Assembly (NCBI GenBank): GCA_903813345.2
Contig: CAIIXF020000001.1
Span: forward strand, 39,155,366 to 39,219,365
DNA: 64,000 nt
DNA from: Owenia fusiformis
Taxonomy: Eukaryota; Annelida; Polychaeta; Sabellida; Oweniidae
Reading direction: 5' to 3'
Every line of letters begins with the position of its first letter. Within the stretch, counting starts at the first letter, position 1. The notes under the pieces were generated by a model. It was not told where the DNA came from, searched no databases, and was given only the letters and a program-made list of their open reading frames with translations. A program made the translations under genes and the position numbers. Below are positions 30,683 to 55,639 of this stretch, in pieces.

Positions 30683-31290
30683 TCTAATATGATACATGAT
30701 GTCACAATAGGTAGAACAATTGATTTACTGGTCTATATTGGAGTATGTATGACCGCTTAAATTCATAAATGCCAATAGTTGTGTTTCTTGTCTGTTTGTC
30801 ATATTAGAATTATAACAAAGACCTCGATTTTATGATTTATGTCAAATATATGACCTCAAATTTTATTCTGGCCGTTGCCAAAAACATCACTTGCTACGCA
30901 ATTTCGGTCTTTTAACAATGACAATGAACAGAATAAAATTTTTGGTCATATATTACGCCATAAATCATAAATTCTCAGTCTTTATTCCTTAATTATTTTT
31001 GATTCTAATATGATTTGTGACATCACAATAAGTAGAACGATTGATTTATTGGTCGATATTGGGGCATATATGACTACGTTTATAAAAAGCTGGTTCGTTT
31101 ATCGTATTAGAATTGTAACAAAGACCTTGATTCTATGATTTATGGCAAGTATATGACCTCAAATTTTATTCTGGCCATTGCCAAAGACCTCAATCGCTAC
31201 GCAATTACGGTGTCTTAACAATGAACACAATTAAATTTTCGATCATGTATTACGCCAACAGAATCGAGGTCTTTATTCCTTAATTCAAAT
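30683..31290 (+). repeat. Tandem duplication, about 300-bp unit, two copies
   Basis: The first unit (about 30683-31005) and second (about 31011-31290) share TTCTAATATGAT, GTCACAATAGGTAGAACAAT, CATATTAGAATTATAACAAA and ATATGACCTCAAATTTTATT in the same order. Each unit has internal inverted symmetry (GACCTCGATT...GGTCTTTATTCCTTAATT). The copies have clearly diverged. Confidence 0.75.
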
Positions 31291-32089
31291 GTCATTCAAC
31301 CAGTTATTTTAGTACTTCAAGGGAGCTGACAGTACAATTGTACAATTAAGTAATGCTTTTCAAATTTAATGTAACTGTGCCTTGAATGAGCCATATTTGT
31401 AGGTATTTATGATCCTAAATTACTTTTTTTATTTAAAATTGTAAATTGTACCATCAATAGACTTTGAAATACTAGTACATTGTATTTTTTCTGTATCGAT
31501 ATTAATACAGTACTTGAAAAAACCGAAGAGAATCTTTCCTTTACTTCATTTTTTTTTCGGCTTACATTCAGTGGGTGGGATAATTGGCGTTGGAGCAGTT
31601 GTTACACTTTTGTAACCATTTATGGATGGTGACATTTTGTCAGGCAATGTTTTAGATAAGGTACCCTTTACATTTGTTCGACTTCACTTCTTAAAAGAGA
31701 GCTTCGTCTTCACTCTTAATTGGTGTCAGAAGGGGGGGGGGGGCAGGGGCAGTCGTCCATGACGCCTTTCCCAGAAGTTTTTTAGATTTGGAACCGAGCC
31801 TAGAATTGAAAACACTGTCTAGAGCTAATTAATGTGAAGGTGTATTAATGACAGAAATGACACTATGTCAGTATCTAGTCTACATTAAGCATCGAAGACC
31901 CGGGATCGAAGACCCGGGATCGAAGATCTCATTTCTCATATTTTATTTAATTCTATACCATGTATAGTTTCTCAGAAACCCATGCAGTATGTCATGTGTG
32001 TAAATACTTTAAAGAATAAGTGCAAAATGTACATTTTCATAAAAGTCAAAGTTTTTTAGTCAAAGTCAAGTTCAGTTTTCTAAAAACAT
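31291..32089. other. Noncoding spacer with short repeats
   Basis: There is a run of about 13 G at 31729-31743 and three 15-bp copies of CGAAGACCCGGGATC at about 31881-31925. A TGGTGACATTTTGTCA fragment at 31628 resembles the end of the TGTCACC family. No gene. Confidence 0.5.
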
Positions 32090-32180
32090 AGCCGGCCAGA
32101 TCCTTTTGTAGTAGGATCAGTAGCTCAATAAATATTATTCTTTGAGCCAAGAGATCCTACTGCAAAACGATCTGGCCAAC
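32090..32180. repeat. Small hairpin repeat (~88 bp)
   Basis: GGCCAGATCCTTTTGTAGTA pairs with TACTGCAAAACGATCTGGCC, followed on the inside by GGATC/GATCC. It is a compact, MITE-like hairpin. Confidence 0.65.
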
Positions 32181-34389
32181 ATCTATGTCTAAAAACACAA
32201 TTTTTTCTTGTTTTTATTTTTGGAAATCTTGTTCTGAGATATGTTCAGAATGCACCAGAGAGGGTCTAAATTTGAAAATTTTCCGAACCCCCTAGGTTAT
32301 GCTTCACGCACGGCCCATCCATACCCAAAAGTTGCCCCCTCCCTTGGCAAATCCTTCTGATGCCCCTGCTCTTTCGGTTTACAATAAATCTCTGATCTCA
32401 CTGAGCCAATCAGAGTTCATCGTCGAAAGAGGGACAACTTTCTATATGGTCATTTACTCTGACATCCTCGCATAGTTAATGAGCATTTATTTAACACATG
32501 TTCCTTTGACTTCGCTGATTGGTTGAGAAAGGGTCAGTGTGGTAGATTTGAAATGATTTATTACCTGGGCTGCCAAAGGCATCTACAGGGCGGGACTGCT
32601 TAACTGTAATATGGTCTATACTAGGCAGAGGGTAGTTTATAACTAGACTCTGCACGCAGGGTATGAATAGGGTGTACCCACTCATAAATTTTTGAGCTTT
32701 TTATGTTGCTTGAAGTTCACCAGTTTTTTCCAGCATTGCTATTTAAAAAAGAAAATGTTACTTAGTAAAAATATCCTTCCTCCCTAAAAATACCTTTTCT
32801 TAGGCAATTGATTCACATTCTATAAGTAAGAAACTTCATATCAAAGTCTGTTGGTGTTACAAGTTACATGTACATTGCTTTTCATATCATTATGACTTGA
32901 AAACATTTTTGCAATTATATTGTATCGAGAATCACGAAAATGATTTTGTGATCTAGAACTGGATAATAAACAGACTTTCAAAGTTGCTCTCCATTTGTGT
33001 TTTATATTGTAGAAGAAACTTGGAAACAGACCAAAGCATTTTTAAATATATCACTGTTTTTCAGAAAATTAACTAAAAGGAAATAAATCCAAATCACCAT
33101 GAAAAAAATACATGTTGATTTATTTTTTCCTGGTTAGGATTTTCTTTATTATTTTAAGTGGCAACAAAGGAGAATAAACAGTGAAAATTGAATGTTTCCA
33201 TTTGAATCCTGATGATATATTGATATATTATGCAAAAATTAAATATCTGATCATATGGAAGTAATTTGGCATATAATACTCAGGAATTCAGAAATAATCT
33301 TGATTTATGTCATTTCAGTCAAACTGATGTCATATTTGGAATCTACATGTAAACTAATACATCAAGAAATGTGGTTTTGAAGAGTTTATCATCTTTGAAA
33401 ATTTAATTTTCTTTGAAAAAAATAGACTTCTAGGTCGGGGAGATTTCCCATAGACCCCATGTTGTAAAATCAAAAAAGTGAAATATCTTTTCTTGTGTGT
33501 TGGGCAGATATTTTCTTTTACTGGACATATTTTAATTTGCATAACTATCAGAATACATAAGGGTAATATGAAAAGTGAACCACTAAAACTGATGATTATT
33601 CAATTTTAAGGGAACTTTGTAATACCCTGCCATATTATTTCCCCCAAATTAGCCACCTGGTGGCAAAACTGGTAACTACCTACTGTCTTACATCTGAGTA
33701 ATTGAAAAAGGCATCAAAGTTACCTTATAGTTTGCTTTGTTTAAATTTATTGCTAAATACCCTTAAAATCAAACATCATGATTTGATTGAATTTGTTGAA
33801 TTTTACTCTCGAAAGAAGGGTTGGGATGGCAGAGTTACTCTCAACTTGTCACTATAACCTATTTGTCTTGGTAATGTTGGTTGGCCCCTTAATTCAAGGC
33901 ATTGAACGATATCTAAAAGAGTTTATCTAAAGTAGATCTACATATTGTTTCTACAGATTTAATATTTGCATGGGCAATCTCATTTCCCCAGTCATGAATA
34001 GAGTAACAGATATTTGGAACCCAATAACACTGAAAACAGCAATCCCTTCAGTATCATTTTGTTAAGAACCTTTGGAATTCTGAAAACTTAAAATAGAACA
34101 TTTGAAATCAAAATAAGCTTCAATGTAAAACATGTAATATTCATTCAGTTTTCTGGCAAAGTATGTCACAGATTTTTTCTAAAATGACGAATTTTCATGA
34201 AATTGGGAATTTTGACATTTACAGGGTTTTTATTTTAAGATGTACATGTAATGATAAGAAATGGTAACTATTAAAATTGGCAATTTGTAAATATATGAAG
34301 TTAGATACTTTCTATCTACAGGTGTCTCTTTCAATTAACTGACCTCAATATATGGGCCTATTATACACAAACAAGAATAATTCAGATAC
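32181..34389. repeat. Noncoding region; dispersed repeat at 33340-33720
   Basis: No gene seen. Positions 33470-33715 match 61010-61250 in the same orientation (TGAAATATCTTTTCTT, TTTTACTGGA, ACATAAGGGT, TTTAAGGGAACTTT, TACCTGCCAT / TACCCTGCCAT, AAACTGGTAACTAC), with moderate divergence. Confidence 0.6.
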
Positions 34390-34406
34390 TTTTCACATAT
34401 AAACAT

Positions 34407-34412
34407 TTTATT
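34407..34412 (-). terminator. Candidate polyadenylation signal
   Basis: AATAAA on the minus strand, about 1.05 kb after the zinc-finger stop codon. Alternatives cannot be excluded. Confidence 0.4.
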
Positions 34413-34661
34413 TATATAATTTCATCACAGACAAATAGTCAAAGTCTACTAATAAACATCTATTAATCAACATTTCTTAAACATTCTAAAGTATACAGAT
34501 CAAAACTAGAATAAAGAAACTCCAAGCAAGGAGTACCATATCTCAAATCATTGCCAAAGACATCAGATTAAATCCTAATAACTAGTCTGACAGGTATTCT
34601 ATAAAAAAACATCATTTCAAATATGATACAGCAAAAACTATTGTATATACAATGTACAAAC

Positions 34662-34741
34662 CACACCCAGTGATCAGAAAAAATGAAAGAAATTTTCTGG
34701 CAGAAGTCGCCATATCCCCCTCTGTCTGATCACTGGGTATG
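34662..34741. mobile_element. 80-bp miniature of the CACACCC-ended foldback family
   Basis: Starts CACACCCAGTGATCAGA and ends TCTGATCACTGGGTATG, with CCCCCTCTGTC next to the right end, like the CCCCCCTCCGTCC of the large copies. Flanks CAAAC and CAAGT match only partly. It is an internally deleted relative located in the probable 3' UTR of the zinc-finger gene. Confidence 0.6.
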
Positions 34742-35463
34742 CAAGTGAGAAAAACAAATGTTGGCCAAACCAGTAAAAAATGGCAGCCAGCCAGCAGCCA
34801 GTCATTTACCCCTTATGATTCTACAACATGTAAAATCATTTCCAATATCTTCTATTTTCATAGTAGACATGAAAAAATCAAATGAATATATTTTGTAATA
34901 ATAACGTTCAATCCAAGGCATTACATGCCAATGTCACCACATGTAAATCTCATCATATTTCCTTATGCACTCTTTACTCCTGTCCACACCATTTCTAATG
35001 AAAATAACACAACAACACACAGGATACACAATATCGCACCCTTGAATGGAATACACTTTTTGGATGGAAGATCAAAATCAGCCACCTTAACATTTTCCCA
35101 TGCCAAAAATCTAATCAGTTTTAGATTTTCATACAAAGAAACATCCCTGAAAATTTGAAATCAGTCTGTAAAACGGTTTTCCTAGAAGTGTCTAGACAAA
35201 CTTTACCAGACAAAAAATGGCCACCTTAACATTTATGCCTGGCAAAATGATCTCAATATAGCACGACCCAAGGGTCTGATAAAAAACATCTTAAGATATA
35301 AATGTATAACATTATATTAATTTAAATTGCCATTATGTACAAATGCCAGTCGATTATCTTTAAGCTTCCATCAAGCTTTCTAATGCATGAAACGGTCACA
35401 AAAATATTTGTATATAATGAATCAATGTAAATGAAGTTATATATACAATGTATATCACACAAG

Positions 35464-48259
<12,796 letters not shown>

Positions 48260-48627
48260 CTGAAAATTCAAGGCAAAAGTTTAGGAAGAAATTTGAAATT
48301 AGAGGTTATCAAAAGATCGAAGAAAGATGTGTAATCATATGATATTAGTAATTCACACCCCCTGAACACTAATATGCAATGGGATATCCCAAATCTTCAA
48401 AATATAGGACCATCAAATAGAGCACCTGTGGTACTAGAGATAACGCCTCAACCACAATTGGAACAAAATACAACTCAAATCTCTGAACCAAAAACAACCA
48501 AAACTAGTGTAAGGTGATATCCATCTAGAATGTGAAAACCACCTACTAATAACTAAATCTATAAACTAGTGTGAAAAAGGGTCAATAAATACATGTACTA
48601 ATATATTGAGTTCACTTATTAATATTC
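48260..48627 (-). other. Upstream intron or flank of the zinc-finger gene
   Basis: On the minus strand TTTTCAG immediately precedes the start ATG, so this is probably the end of an intron whose noncoding first exon lies further right. No promoter was identified. Confidence 0.4.
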
Positions 48628-48632
48628 TCTGT

Positions 48633-48801
48633 CATGGGCGTAGCGCCCGGTACGCTGGGTACGCACAGGCGTACCAGATGGTTGCAAATTCGCTCCAAAT
48701 ACAACCAAATTTCAAACCCCCAGACCCCCCTGAATGCTTGTTTTTTATTCACTCAACTCTTGTTCCTGTGGTGGTGGCTTACTAATAGCGCTACGCCCAT
48801 G
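48633..48801. mobile_element. MITE with CATGGGCGTAGCGC ends, complete copy
   Basis: Terminal inverted repeats CATGGGCGTAGCGC and GCGCTACGCCCATG. TCTGT flanks both ends (48628-48632 and 48802-48806). The 169-bp length and lack of coding sequence fit a miniature DNA transposon. A truncated copy is at 2700-2815. Confidence 0.8.
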
Positions 48802-48934
48802 TCTGTGAAAAGAAATGTATCTTTGCAACAATGTAATGTATACTGGTTATTATTCACAACTTAAAGAGAATTATATTACTGTGAAAAGAAATGTATCTTT
48901 GCAACAAGTAATGTCAAGTGATGTACGAGTATAC

Positions 48935-49305
48935 TAGGGGACGTTCTTGTACCATTCATAGTAACGAATGTTCGCAATTCGTAAATTTATTAATATTCAG
49001 AAATAATTTAAAAGTTACGAATGAGTTATGAATTCATAAATTTGTGAATGGACCATTTCTGTACACATTCGTAAGTCATTCATAATTTTTCAATTGTTTA
49101 GAGGTAAGTTTACGAATGAGTTGACGTCATATTACACTGTTGTCAGGACAGGTACTATAGATAGTACAAGAAACGAGTTTTAATAAAATAACGTAATAAT
49201 AGTCATACGATAAGTAAATCTATGTAATATGTAAATCTGGCTATTAACAGTGGTCTTACGAACAATTGCTACTACAAACGGTATAAGAACGGGCCCCTGG
49301 TTATC
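48935..49305. repeat. Inverted-repeat element, ~370 bp
   Basis: The left end AGGGGACGTTCTTGTACCAT matches the complement of the right end (AGGGGCCCGTTCTTATACCG), followed by GTAGCAATTGTTCG-like text. The interior has ACGAATG/CATTCGT palindromes. A target duplication could not be settled. Confidence 0.6.
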
Positions 49306-49464
49306 ATTCACAGTTTGAGAGAATCATTTGAACTTTAAATACCCTAAATTCTATTTGTATATAGTATACATCGCATGACAGTATGAGATGTAACTTGTGT
49401 AAATGGAGTTAACAATAGCTAATCCCTACCCCTTGGGTGGACCCAGAAGAAAAAAATGCCGAAG

Positions 49465-50342
49465 CACGCCCGGTGATCGTGAAAATGGGACGGAGGGGGA
49501 GCAAGCAATTTCTGGTAGAAAAATGAACAAATCTGCAAAAATTATTTTTCAATAAAAGGTTTATGATTTAATTGCTAAACGAATAGGCGCACGGTATGGT
49601 AAAATATGTCACGTATTCTACGAATTTTTTTTAGCCGATTCTCTTCTTAGGTATAAGATCTATTAAAAAAGGCGCAAAGCCACCAACGTGCAAAAGTCAA
49701 TGTTTTTGCTTTAAATCAAGCATCAACGGTCTACACAACCTGCAATAAATATTTGTAAGTGACATTATCATCATAAAATTAATGACCTTAATGACTTTAC
49801 AAAATATGTTTCCATACGTTGTATAAAAAATAATAAAAAATAATTAAAATGGGACGGAGGGGGGGGGGATGGAGGGGGGGAGCAATATGTCTATACGACA
49901 TGATGAGAGATGTTTCTTCACTTTATATTCAAATTTTCCCATTTTCTCCTCAATTACAATGGGTTAGGAATTGATAACAAGTTGTATTCGTAGTTAGATT
50001 TATTTATGATTATCAAAATCTTGGAGGAGAGCGTTTATCATTTTATGTGTATAATAGTTTTTATTTTTGAAGACTTATCATAAAAATGTAGACATCGCAT
50101 CATATTTCTATTTGGACATGCAAGTTTTCGAGTAAGCAGTTACTAAAGTTGTTTCATTATTAACCTCGCTACCAGATATCTAGTATATGTTAATATTTTT
50201 GATTATGTTGGTCTTCAGCAGATGTAGAATTTAGACTAAACAATCTGCCAGGAAGTTTACGATTTTTGCAGATTTGTTCATTTTTCTACCAGAAATTGCT
50301 TGCTCCCCGCCCTCCGTCCCATTTTCACGATCACCGGGCGTG
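49465..50342. mobile_element. Foldback element with CACGCCCGGTGATCGTG ends, copy 2
   Basis: Ends CACGCCCGGTGATCGTGAA and TTCACGATCACCGGGCGTG. The left arm (49465-49890) matches copy 1 well, including GGCGCACGGTATGGTA and the GGGACGGAGG runs. The right arm is much shorter (about 50250-50342). Flanks CGAAG and AGAAG differ at one of five bases. No transposase. Confidence 0.75.
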
Positions 50343-50347
50343 AGAAG

Positions 50348-50790
50348 TACTCGTTGCCATAAGTCGCACCCTCAAAACCCGGGTTTACTGCCGTCATCCA
50401 AATCCGCCTTTGCAATAATGTGAACGGTTAATAATTAGACTCGTTCGTGTTATTTTCGGGAGTTTTCAAACCTGGATTTAATTGTTTTTATTAGAAGGGT
50501 TCCTCATTATCAATTGTAATGTGTAAGATTCTATCCCAGACAGACACAATAGAAATTGCAACACTGGAGGATGGTAATAGGGTGGAATTGTATTTATTAA
50601 ATCAAATATTATTCATATATATGAATAAAAATAAATTTGTTTCAAGTTCCTCATCTTTATTTTTTGTTTTAGTAGCCGTTGTACTGATATATTATCTTAG
50701 TCAAAATAGAGAACGAACGAGTATAAGGGGTCTTCTAGCTTTGCACATTTTAGACCAGTCATAATACGTAACTATTTCCAATATGTTTAA
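50348..50790. other. Noncoding spacer
   Basis: Nothing recognised apart from short open frames. Confidence 0.4.
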
Positions 50791-50799
50791 CATCTAAAA

Positions 50800-51045
50800 T
50801 ACCAAGGAATCTATTGAAATAGGTATCTTAAGTGTAAGAAGCGTAGAAAATTCTCCCATGTTGTAATCGTACAGGCAAAAGAATGCTCTCACTGCAGGAC
50901 TATAGTCCTGGTACAGGTACCCCCATAAATGTGGGGTTATTTTGAGGATTTTTAATATTTGAGAAGCAAATGTCTGAAATATCAAAAAACCTCAAAATAA
51001 CCCCACATTTATGGGGGTAGGTACGGGATAAGGATTTTCTATCAC
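50800..51045. repeat. Fragment of the 14883-16950 element, split by a hairpin
   Basis: TTGTAATCGTACAGGCAAA and GGACTATAGTCCTGG match 16880-16940. The element resumes with GGGATAAGG after 51027. Between them sits a hairpin (about 50914-51027) whose 29-nt stems are perfect complements, beginning ACCCCCATAAATGTGGGG and ending CCCCACATTTATGGGGGT. Confidence 0.7.
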
Positions 51046-51199
51046 CATTTCCTAAATGGTCGTCTGAAAGCCCATAGTTTCCAATATTGTCTTGATACAT
51101 ATCCCTTAAAATTTGTAAATTCACATTTTGTATAATTTCATCTACTGATGTATGGCCTCTTGAAAATTCTCTTATTTTTACATGGGAAATCCTCAACTA

Positions 51200-52678
51200 A
51201 GATTTTCGCCAGCTAAAATGTCACTCGACTTTTTTGCAAAAAACCTTCCAAAAAGTAACAGTCGCATTAATATACATTGTCGTACTTACAAAATGATCCA
51301 CCGCCTAACTTATGCACCATTGAACTCGGTAATATTGTACACGTAACTATTAATTACCGTATATTCCCATAGAAAACTGGGCTTGCTTTTCAACATTTCA
51401 AGCGAAAATTCTCTACGGAGCTTTTGTTTTTCTGACGTTATTTCTGACGTAATTTCGGAAAATCGGTAACGTGATAGGTTCAGTTCATCTTATTTCGAAA
51501 GGGGTGTCATCTATTTAGAATATTTATTTTCATCTTGTTCAGTCCTATATACAACCTGCCCTTATCCTTTTCGCTTGTAAAACCGCGTAGTAATGTTGAA
51601 ATTATGGAATAGATTCTGAGAGTGGCGACATGTCGGCATCTCTACCATCTTGTGTTTGACACCCCTTGTTTTGGGCGAGTCCAAGTAAACCGCACATCCG
51701 GGTGATTAGAAAATAGACATTTTTCAAGAAAATTCGAGCGGTGAGACAGATTACTCTGGTCAAACTGAGTTTTGTTTTGGGCGAGTCCAAGTAAACCGCA
51801 CATCCGGGTGATTAGAAAATAGACATTTTTCAAGAAAATTTGAGCGGTGAGATAGATTACTCTGGTCAAACTGAGTTTTTGACGAAACTTATGAAAGAAT
51901 CAATAAAAGGTAGAGTCAGTACGTCTATTTCCAAACACCCCCATCAAAAAATGTAGTTAGCTTGGCTGTACTGCACATCTATGCTATGATTCTATATATA
52001 TTATGTGTATTATCCACTGTAGAATGCATTTGCAGAAAAAATTACGAAAAATTGTAAAAAATATCTGGGTTATTCCATTTTTACTACAAGGTATTTTAGG
52101 GGGGTAATTCCGAACAGGAGTTTTTTTGGGGGGTAAATCCGAACACTTGCATGGGGGCAATTCCAAACACTTAACTTAAACTTAATTGTTTTAATTATTA
52201 GATTGATGGTATATCATTATATGATACCCTTAACTTATGATACTGGATCCTCTCATTCCTGCATATCAAGAAACCCAAATTTAAATCATTTATTACTGAC
52301 ATCTATTTATTTAAACGCACAGAGTTTGTGGGGGTAATTCCAAACACTAGCATGGGGGTAATTCCGAACACCTAAATCATCATAATTGATTATTTTATTG
52401 TAAGATTGTTGGTATGCATCATTATATTGTATCTTTCAGGCTGTAAATATTATGTAGAGGTAGTAGATGTACTATTATTCAATTCAATGATCTGCTTGCC
52501 ATTATTTGGAACCCGTTCGTGTTTACCCCCCTGTTTGGATTTGGACGCATTGACTCTAAGTGATATACATTAGACGGATGCCAAAAATTAAACATGGAGC
52601 CAATTTGAAACTTCAGAATGCCTTCTGTGATTCAAAATCACAAAAAAAGTCGAGTGACATTTTAGCTGGCGAAAATCT
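51200..52678. mobile_element. TA-flanked inverted-repeat transposon, non-autonomous
   Basis: The ends are about 36-bp inverted repeats beginning AGATTTTCGCCAGCTAAAAT, and both sides are flanked by TA (51198-51199 and 52679-52680). A TA target is typical of Tc1/mariner insertion. The 1,479-bp interior has no transposase; it contains a 108-bp tandem duplication (51669-51881) and several copies of GGGGGTAATTCCGAACAC. Confidence 0.72.
51669..51881 (+). repeat. Tandem duplication, two 105-108 bp units
   Basis: TTTTGGGCGAGTCCAAGTAA through TCTGGTCAAACTGAG is repeated with only a few differences (TTCGAGCGGTGAGACAG versus TTTGAGCGGTGAGATAG). Confidence 0.85.
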
Positions 52679-52680
52679 TA

Positions 52681-55635
52681 CAAACAAACTGTAGGCTCTG
52701 AGTGAAGGGAGACTAGATCTACTTCCCATTCATTGCCTATCACGCAGTGGCTACAGTACCCCATACGTTAACCAAGGTTGGTATACAACCCCTAGCATTC
52801 GTTATGTGCAATCATGCCCCCATATCTTAGTAAGGTACACAACGGACGAACTAATTTTGAGATATCAGCCAAAGATGAAGAGTTGACTGAGTTCTCCTGA
52901 GTTCCGTGCAACACTGGACGAAAAATAAAATGGCGGTCCGGGAAAGTTAAAAATATTTATCTTATTTCTTGCTCAATATCGCATTTATTGATAAAATGTG
53001 TGATCAGTTTGAAGCTTGAGTAGCCAAAGATATAAGTTACATCAGAGAAACATGAATTTAACTCTACAGAAATAAGCTAAGACGAAAACGATAGATATAT
53101 CAAAACCTCACCTTGACGCCAGCCTCGTTTTGGAAGTAGGGGAAGTGTCACGTGAACAAAGGAGTAAATTTCCCAGGGTTCTCCTTCATCAATCGATGGC
53201 CAGCAGCGCAGTTCGGTAAATGGAGTATCTAGGTTCATTCATGGGCTTTTTAAAAGTCCACGGTTCAATCATTGATATTATCAACATTCTGTCGTTGAGA
53301 CTTAATTATTACTAAATGGAATGATTGTGCTGACTGTTATGATTCGGTTGCTAAATCGGTAAATGGCCTCTGTAGAAGTCCATGGTTGTTCTAAACTAAA
53401 TGGTTGTGTTAAAGGCTTTCCCCCGGGGCTTCCTATGATGGTTTCCAAGAGAATAATTGTGTGTTGTGTCCCGTGTGTCATAACTGACTGTAAATAGGAT
53501 TGATGGTCCACGACGTGCTGAATATTTTGTTACGGGTTTGTCCGGGCACCTCAGTATACCGACGCGTAGCCTATTATCATGGCCGAAATTAAACCCATTA
53601 TACCGACTCGCATTGTGCCGAAAACCAACATAAATGTATATCGATGCGCGTTGTACCGAAATCCGTGCCAGTGGGCCAGGGCCAGTGGGACGGCACATTG
53701 CCTTAACACCATCAGATGGCACTTCTGCGTAAGACTATATTTTTACAGCGGGAATTTCAAGTTTTTGTCAGTGCAGACATAAAAAGTTGCGGTCCTCATA
53801 CTCGCGCGTTTTTCATTTCATTTGAAACTCTCAAGAACGGTGCTTTGAATCTAGCTCTATAACTTACTCTTTCAAAACTTCATGTAAGCTTAGACACATG
53901 ATTATGTACACTACACGGATAAAGCACAGTAACATTATATAGGCATAGAATAATAAAAGTGGAGCCTGAAAAGTCAAATATGGTGCTATGTTGAAAAGCC
54001 AAAAGAAATTATACTGTATCAGCATATAAAATAGATAGTTTATATATTACTTTATCATACACCTTGGTTCAAATTAATTATAAGCCTACATGATTTTTTT
54101 CATTGAACAGACAAGTCTTTTTTATTTACTTCCACAATATTTTAACTTTTAACTTTTTAATATGAGACTGGATGTTAATCTGTTTTTTATATAGGCCTTT
54201 TCATATTCAATTAAAAGTTTATCGCGCAAAGACATATTTTCAGATAAAGCTTAATTTAAAATCTTTGAACATCTTTACATCTCAGTTGCAGCCAGATTGA
54301 TGCTAGGCGTTTCGGATTGAGGGGTCGTCTCAACAAACTTAATTCCAGTTAACCATCAATTTCTGTATTTCATAGAGAATAAAGTCATAATTCTGTTATT
54401 TATGGTTTGATTATGGTAAACCCTGAACTTCATAAAATATATTTAACTGTGGTAAATTCTGTATTCAATGAAGTAAACATTTATTTATAAATTATAGATA
54501 ATTGTGCTCATTAAGTGTTAAGTTTCACATTTCTTATTGAACTTGATAATTACTGATCTTGTGCTGATGGGAAAATTGTTGTCATGGAGAGAGAGCAAGA
54601 TATGTTGTCATGGAGATAGTAAGAAACGCATTCATTTATTTTACTTTAAATCTTTCCAAATCCAAGTGTGATTTTCATCAATGTGTGCCTCAATGATCCC
54701 ATTAGTTCTGAAGTCATTTCATTTTCTAACCATTTCACAAACATTTCTTTTCATAAAATACTTCTAAATTGGCAACATTTCCATGTTTAAATTGCTTATA
54801 CAGTTTTTGGCTGTATATATATATTATCTCTATCATCAGTTTTCATCAGTTTTCATTTCACAAACGAAATATAAATTATTTTGCCCAATATTTCAGTTTC
54901 ATTATTTTGAAACATTGAATACATGTTTTAATTGGCAGTTTAAAGTGGTGCTCATTAACTAAGTCCAATATTCAGCGTCCCTTTAATATCTATTTAGGGG
55001 CAAATCGATACTAGGCTTAGCAGGTCATTTGATTCTCAATTTGATTTTGATTTGAATTGATTCTTGATTGGGACCCATAGGGACTTTGCCCCACCGTTCT
55101 TGGTTGAGTTTAAGTCATGGCTCTAATTGGTACAAAAATTAAGCTGCCCACGAAAGCTTTTTTCTCCGGGGCCTTGCCATAACTAACGAAAACAATGGTG
55201 TGTACATTTCTGGATTATTTCCGGTGTTTCCTTTTGTCGCTACCTCATTTCTCAAAGTATCCATGCCAATTTCTTGACTCAGTTGAAAGCCCATGGTCCA
55301 ATCAACCGTACCTCCTTATCTTAGGATGACCGCACAAAATGATAGAGCGTGGGAACGGTCCGACTGTGCCAAATGCTACGGATATTCCAGCTATGTGTTT
55401 TGTGTTTTCAAGTGTTATTTTATATATGTCCGACAAATCGAATTATGGTTTTGATACTATCTAGAGGCATACTGTTTAACCAGTGTAATACCTTGATGGA
55501 TCAAGATGATGTAGATGTATTTAATAGTATATAGATGTATCGTTCATTCATTTGACCAATAAAAATCATAACTGCCTGGAAAGTACTAACTAGTATGTAA
55601 ATAAATGAATAAAACGTTAAATTAAGAAGCAAAAG
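52681..55635. other. Long noncoding stretch
   Basis: No gene, RNA or strong repeat seen. Local GC is higher around 53500-53720. Short open frames there (for example 53396-53722, minus strand) have no recognisable domain. Confidence 0.4.
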
Positions 55636-55639
55636 TCTT

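Larger units (their letters stand above)
34390..35463 (-). other. Probable 3' UTR of the zinc-finger gene
   Basis: This lies downstream of the stop codon on the minus strand and has no long open frame. AATAAA occurs on the minus strand at 34412-34407 and would place the mRNA end near 34390. It includes the 80-bp miniature at 34662-34741. The assignment is an inference. Confidence 0.5.

Noticed and set aside
53396-53722. 108-codon minus-strand frame
   Set aside because: No recognisable domain and no splice or start context; slightly raised local GC is enough to explain it.
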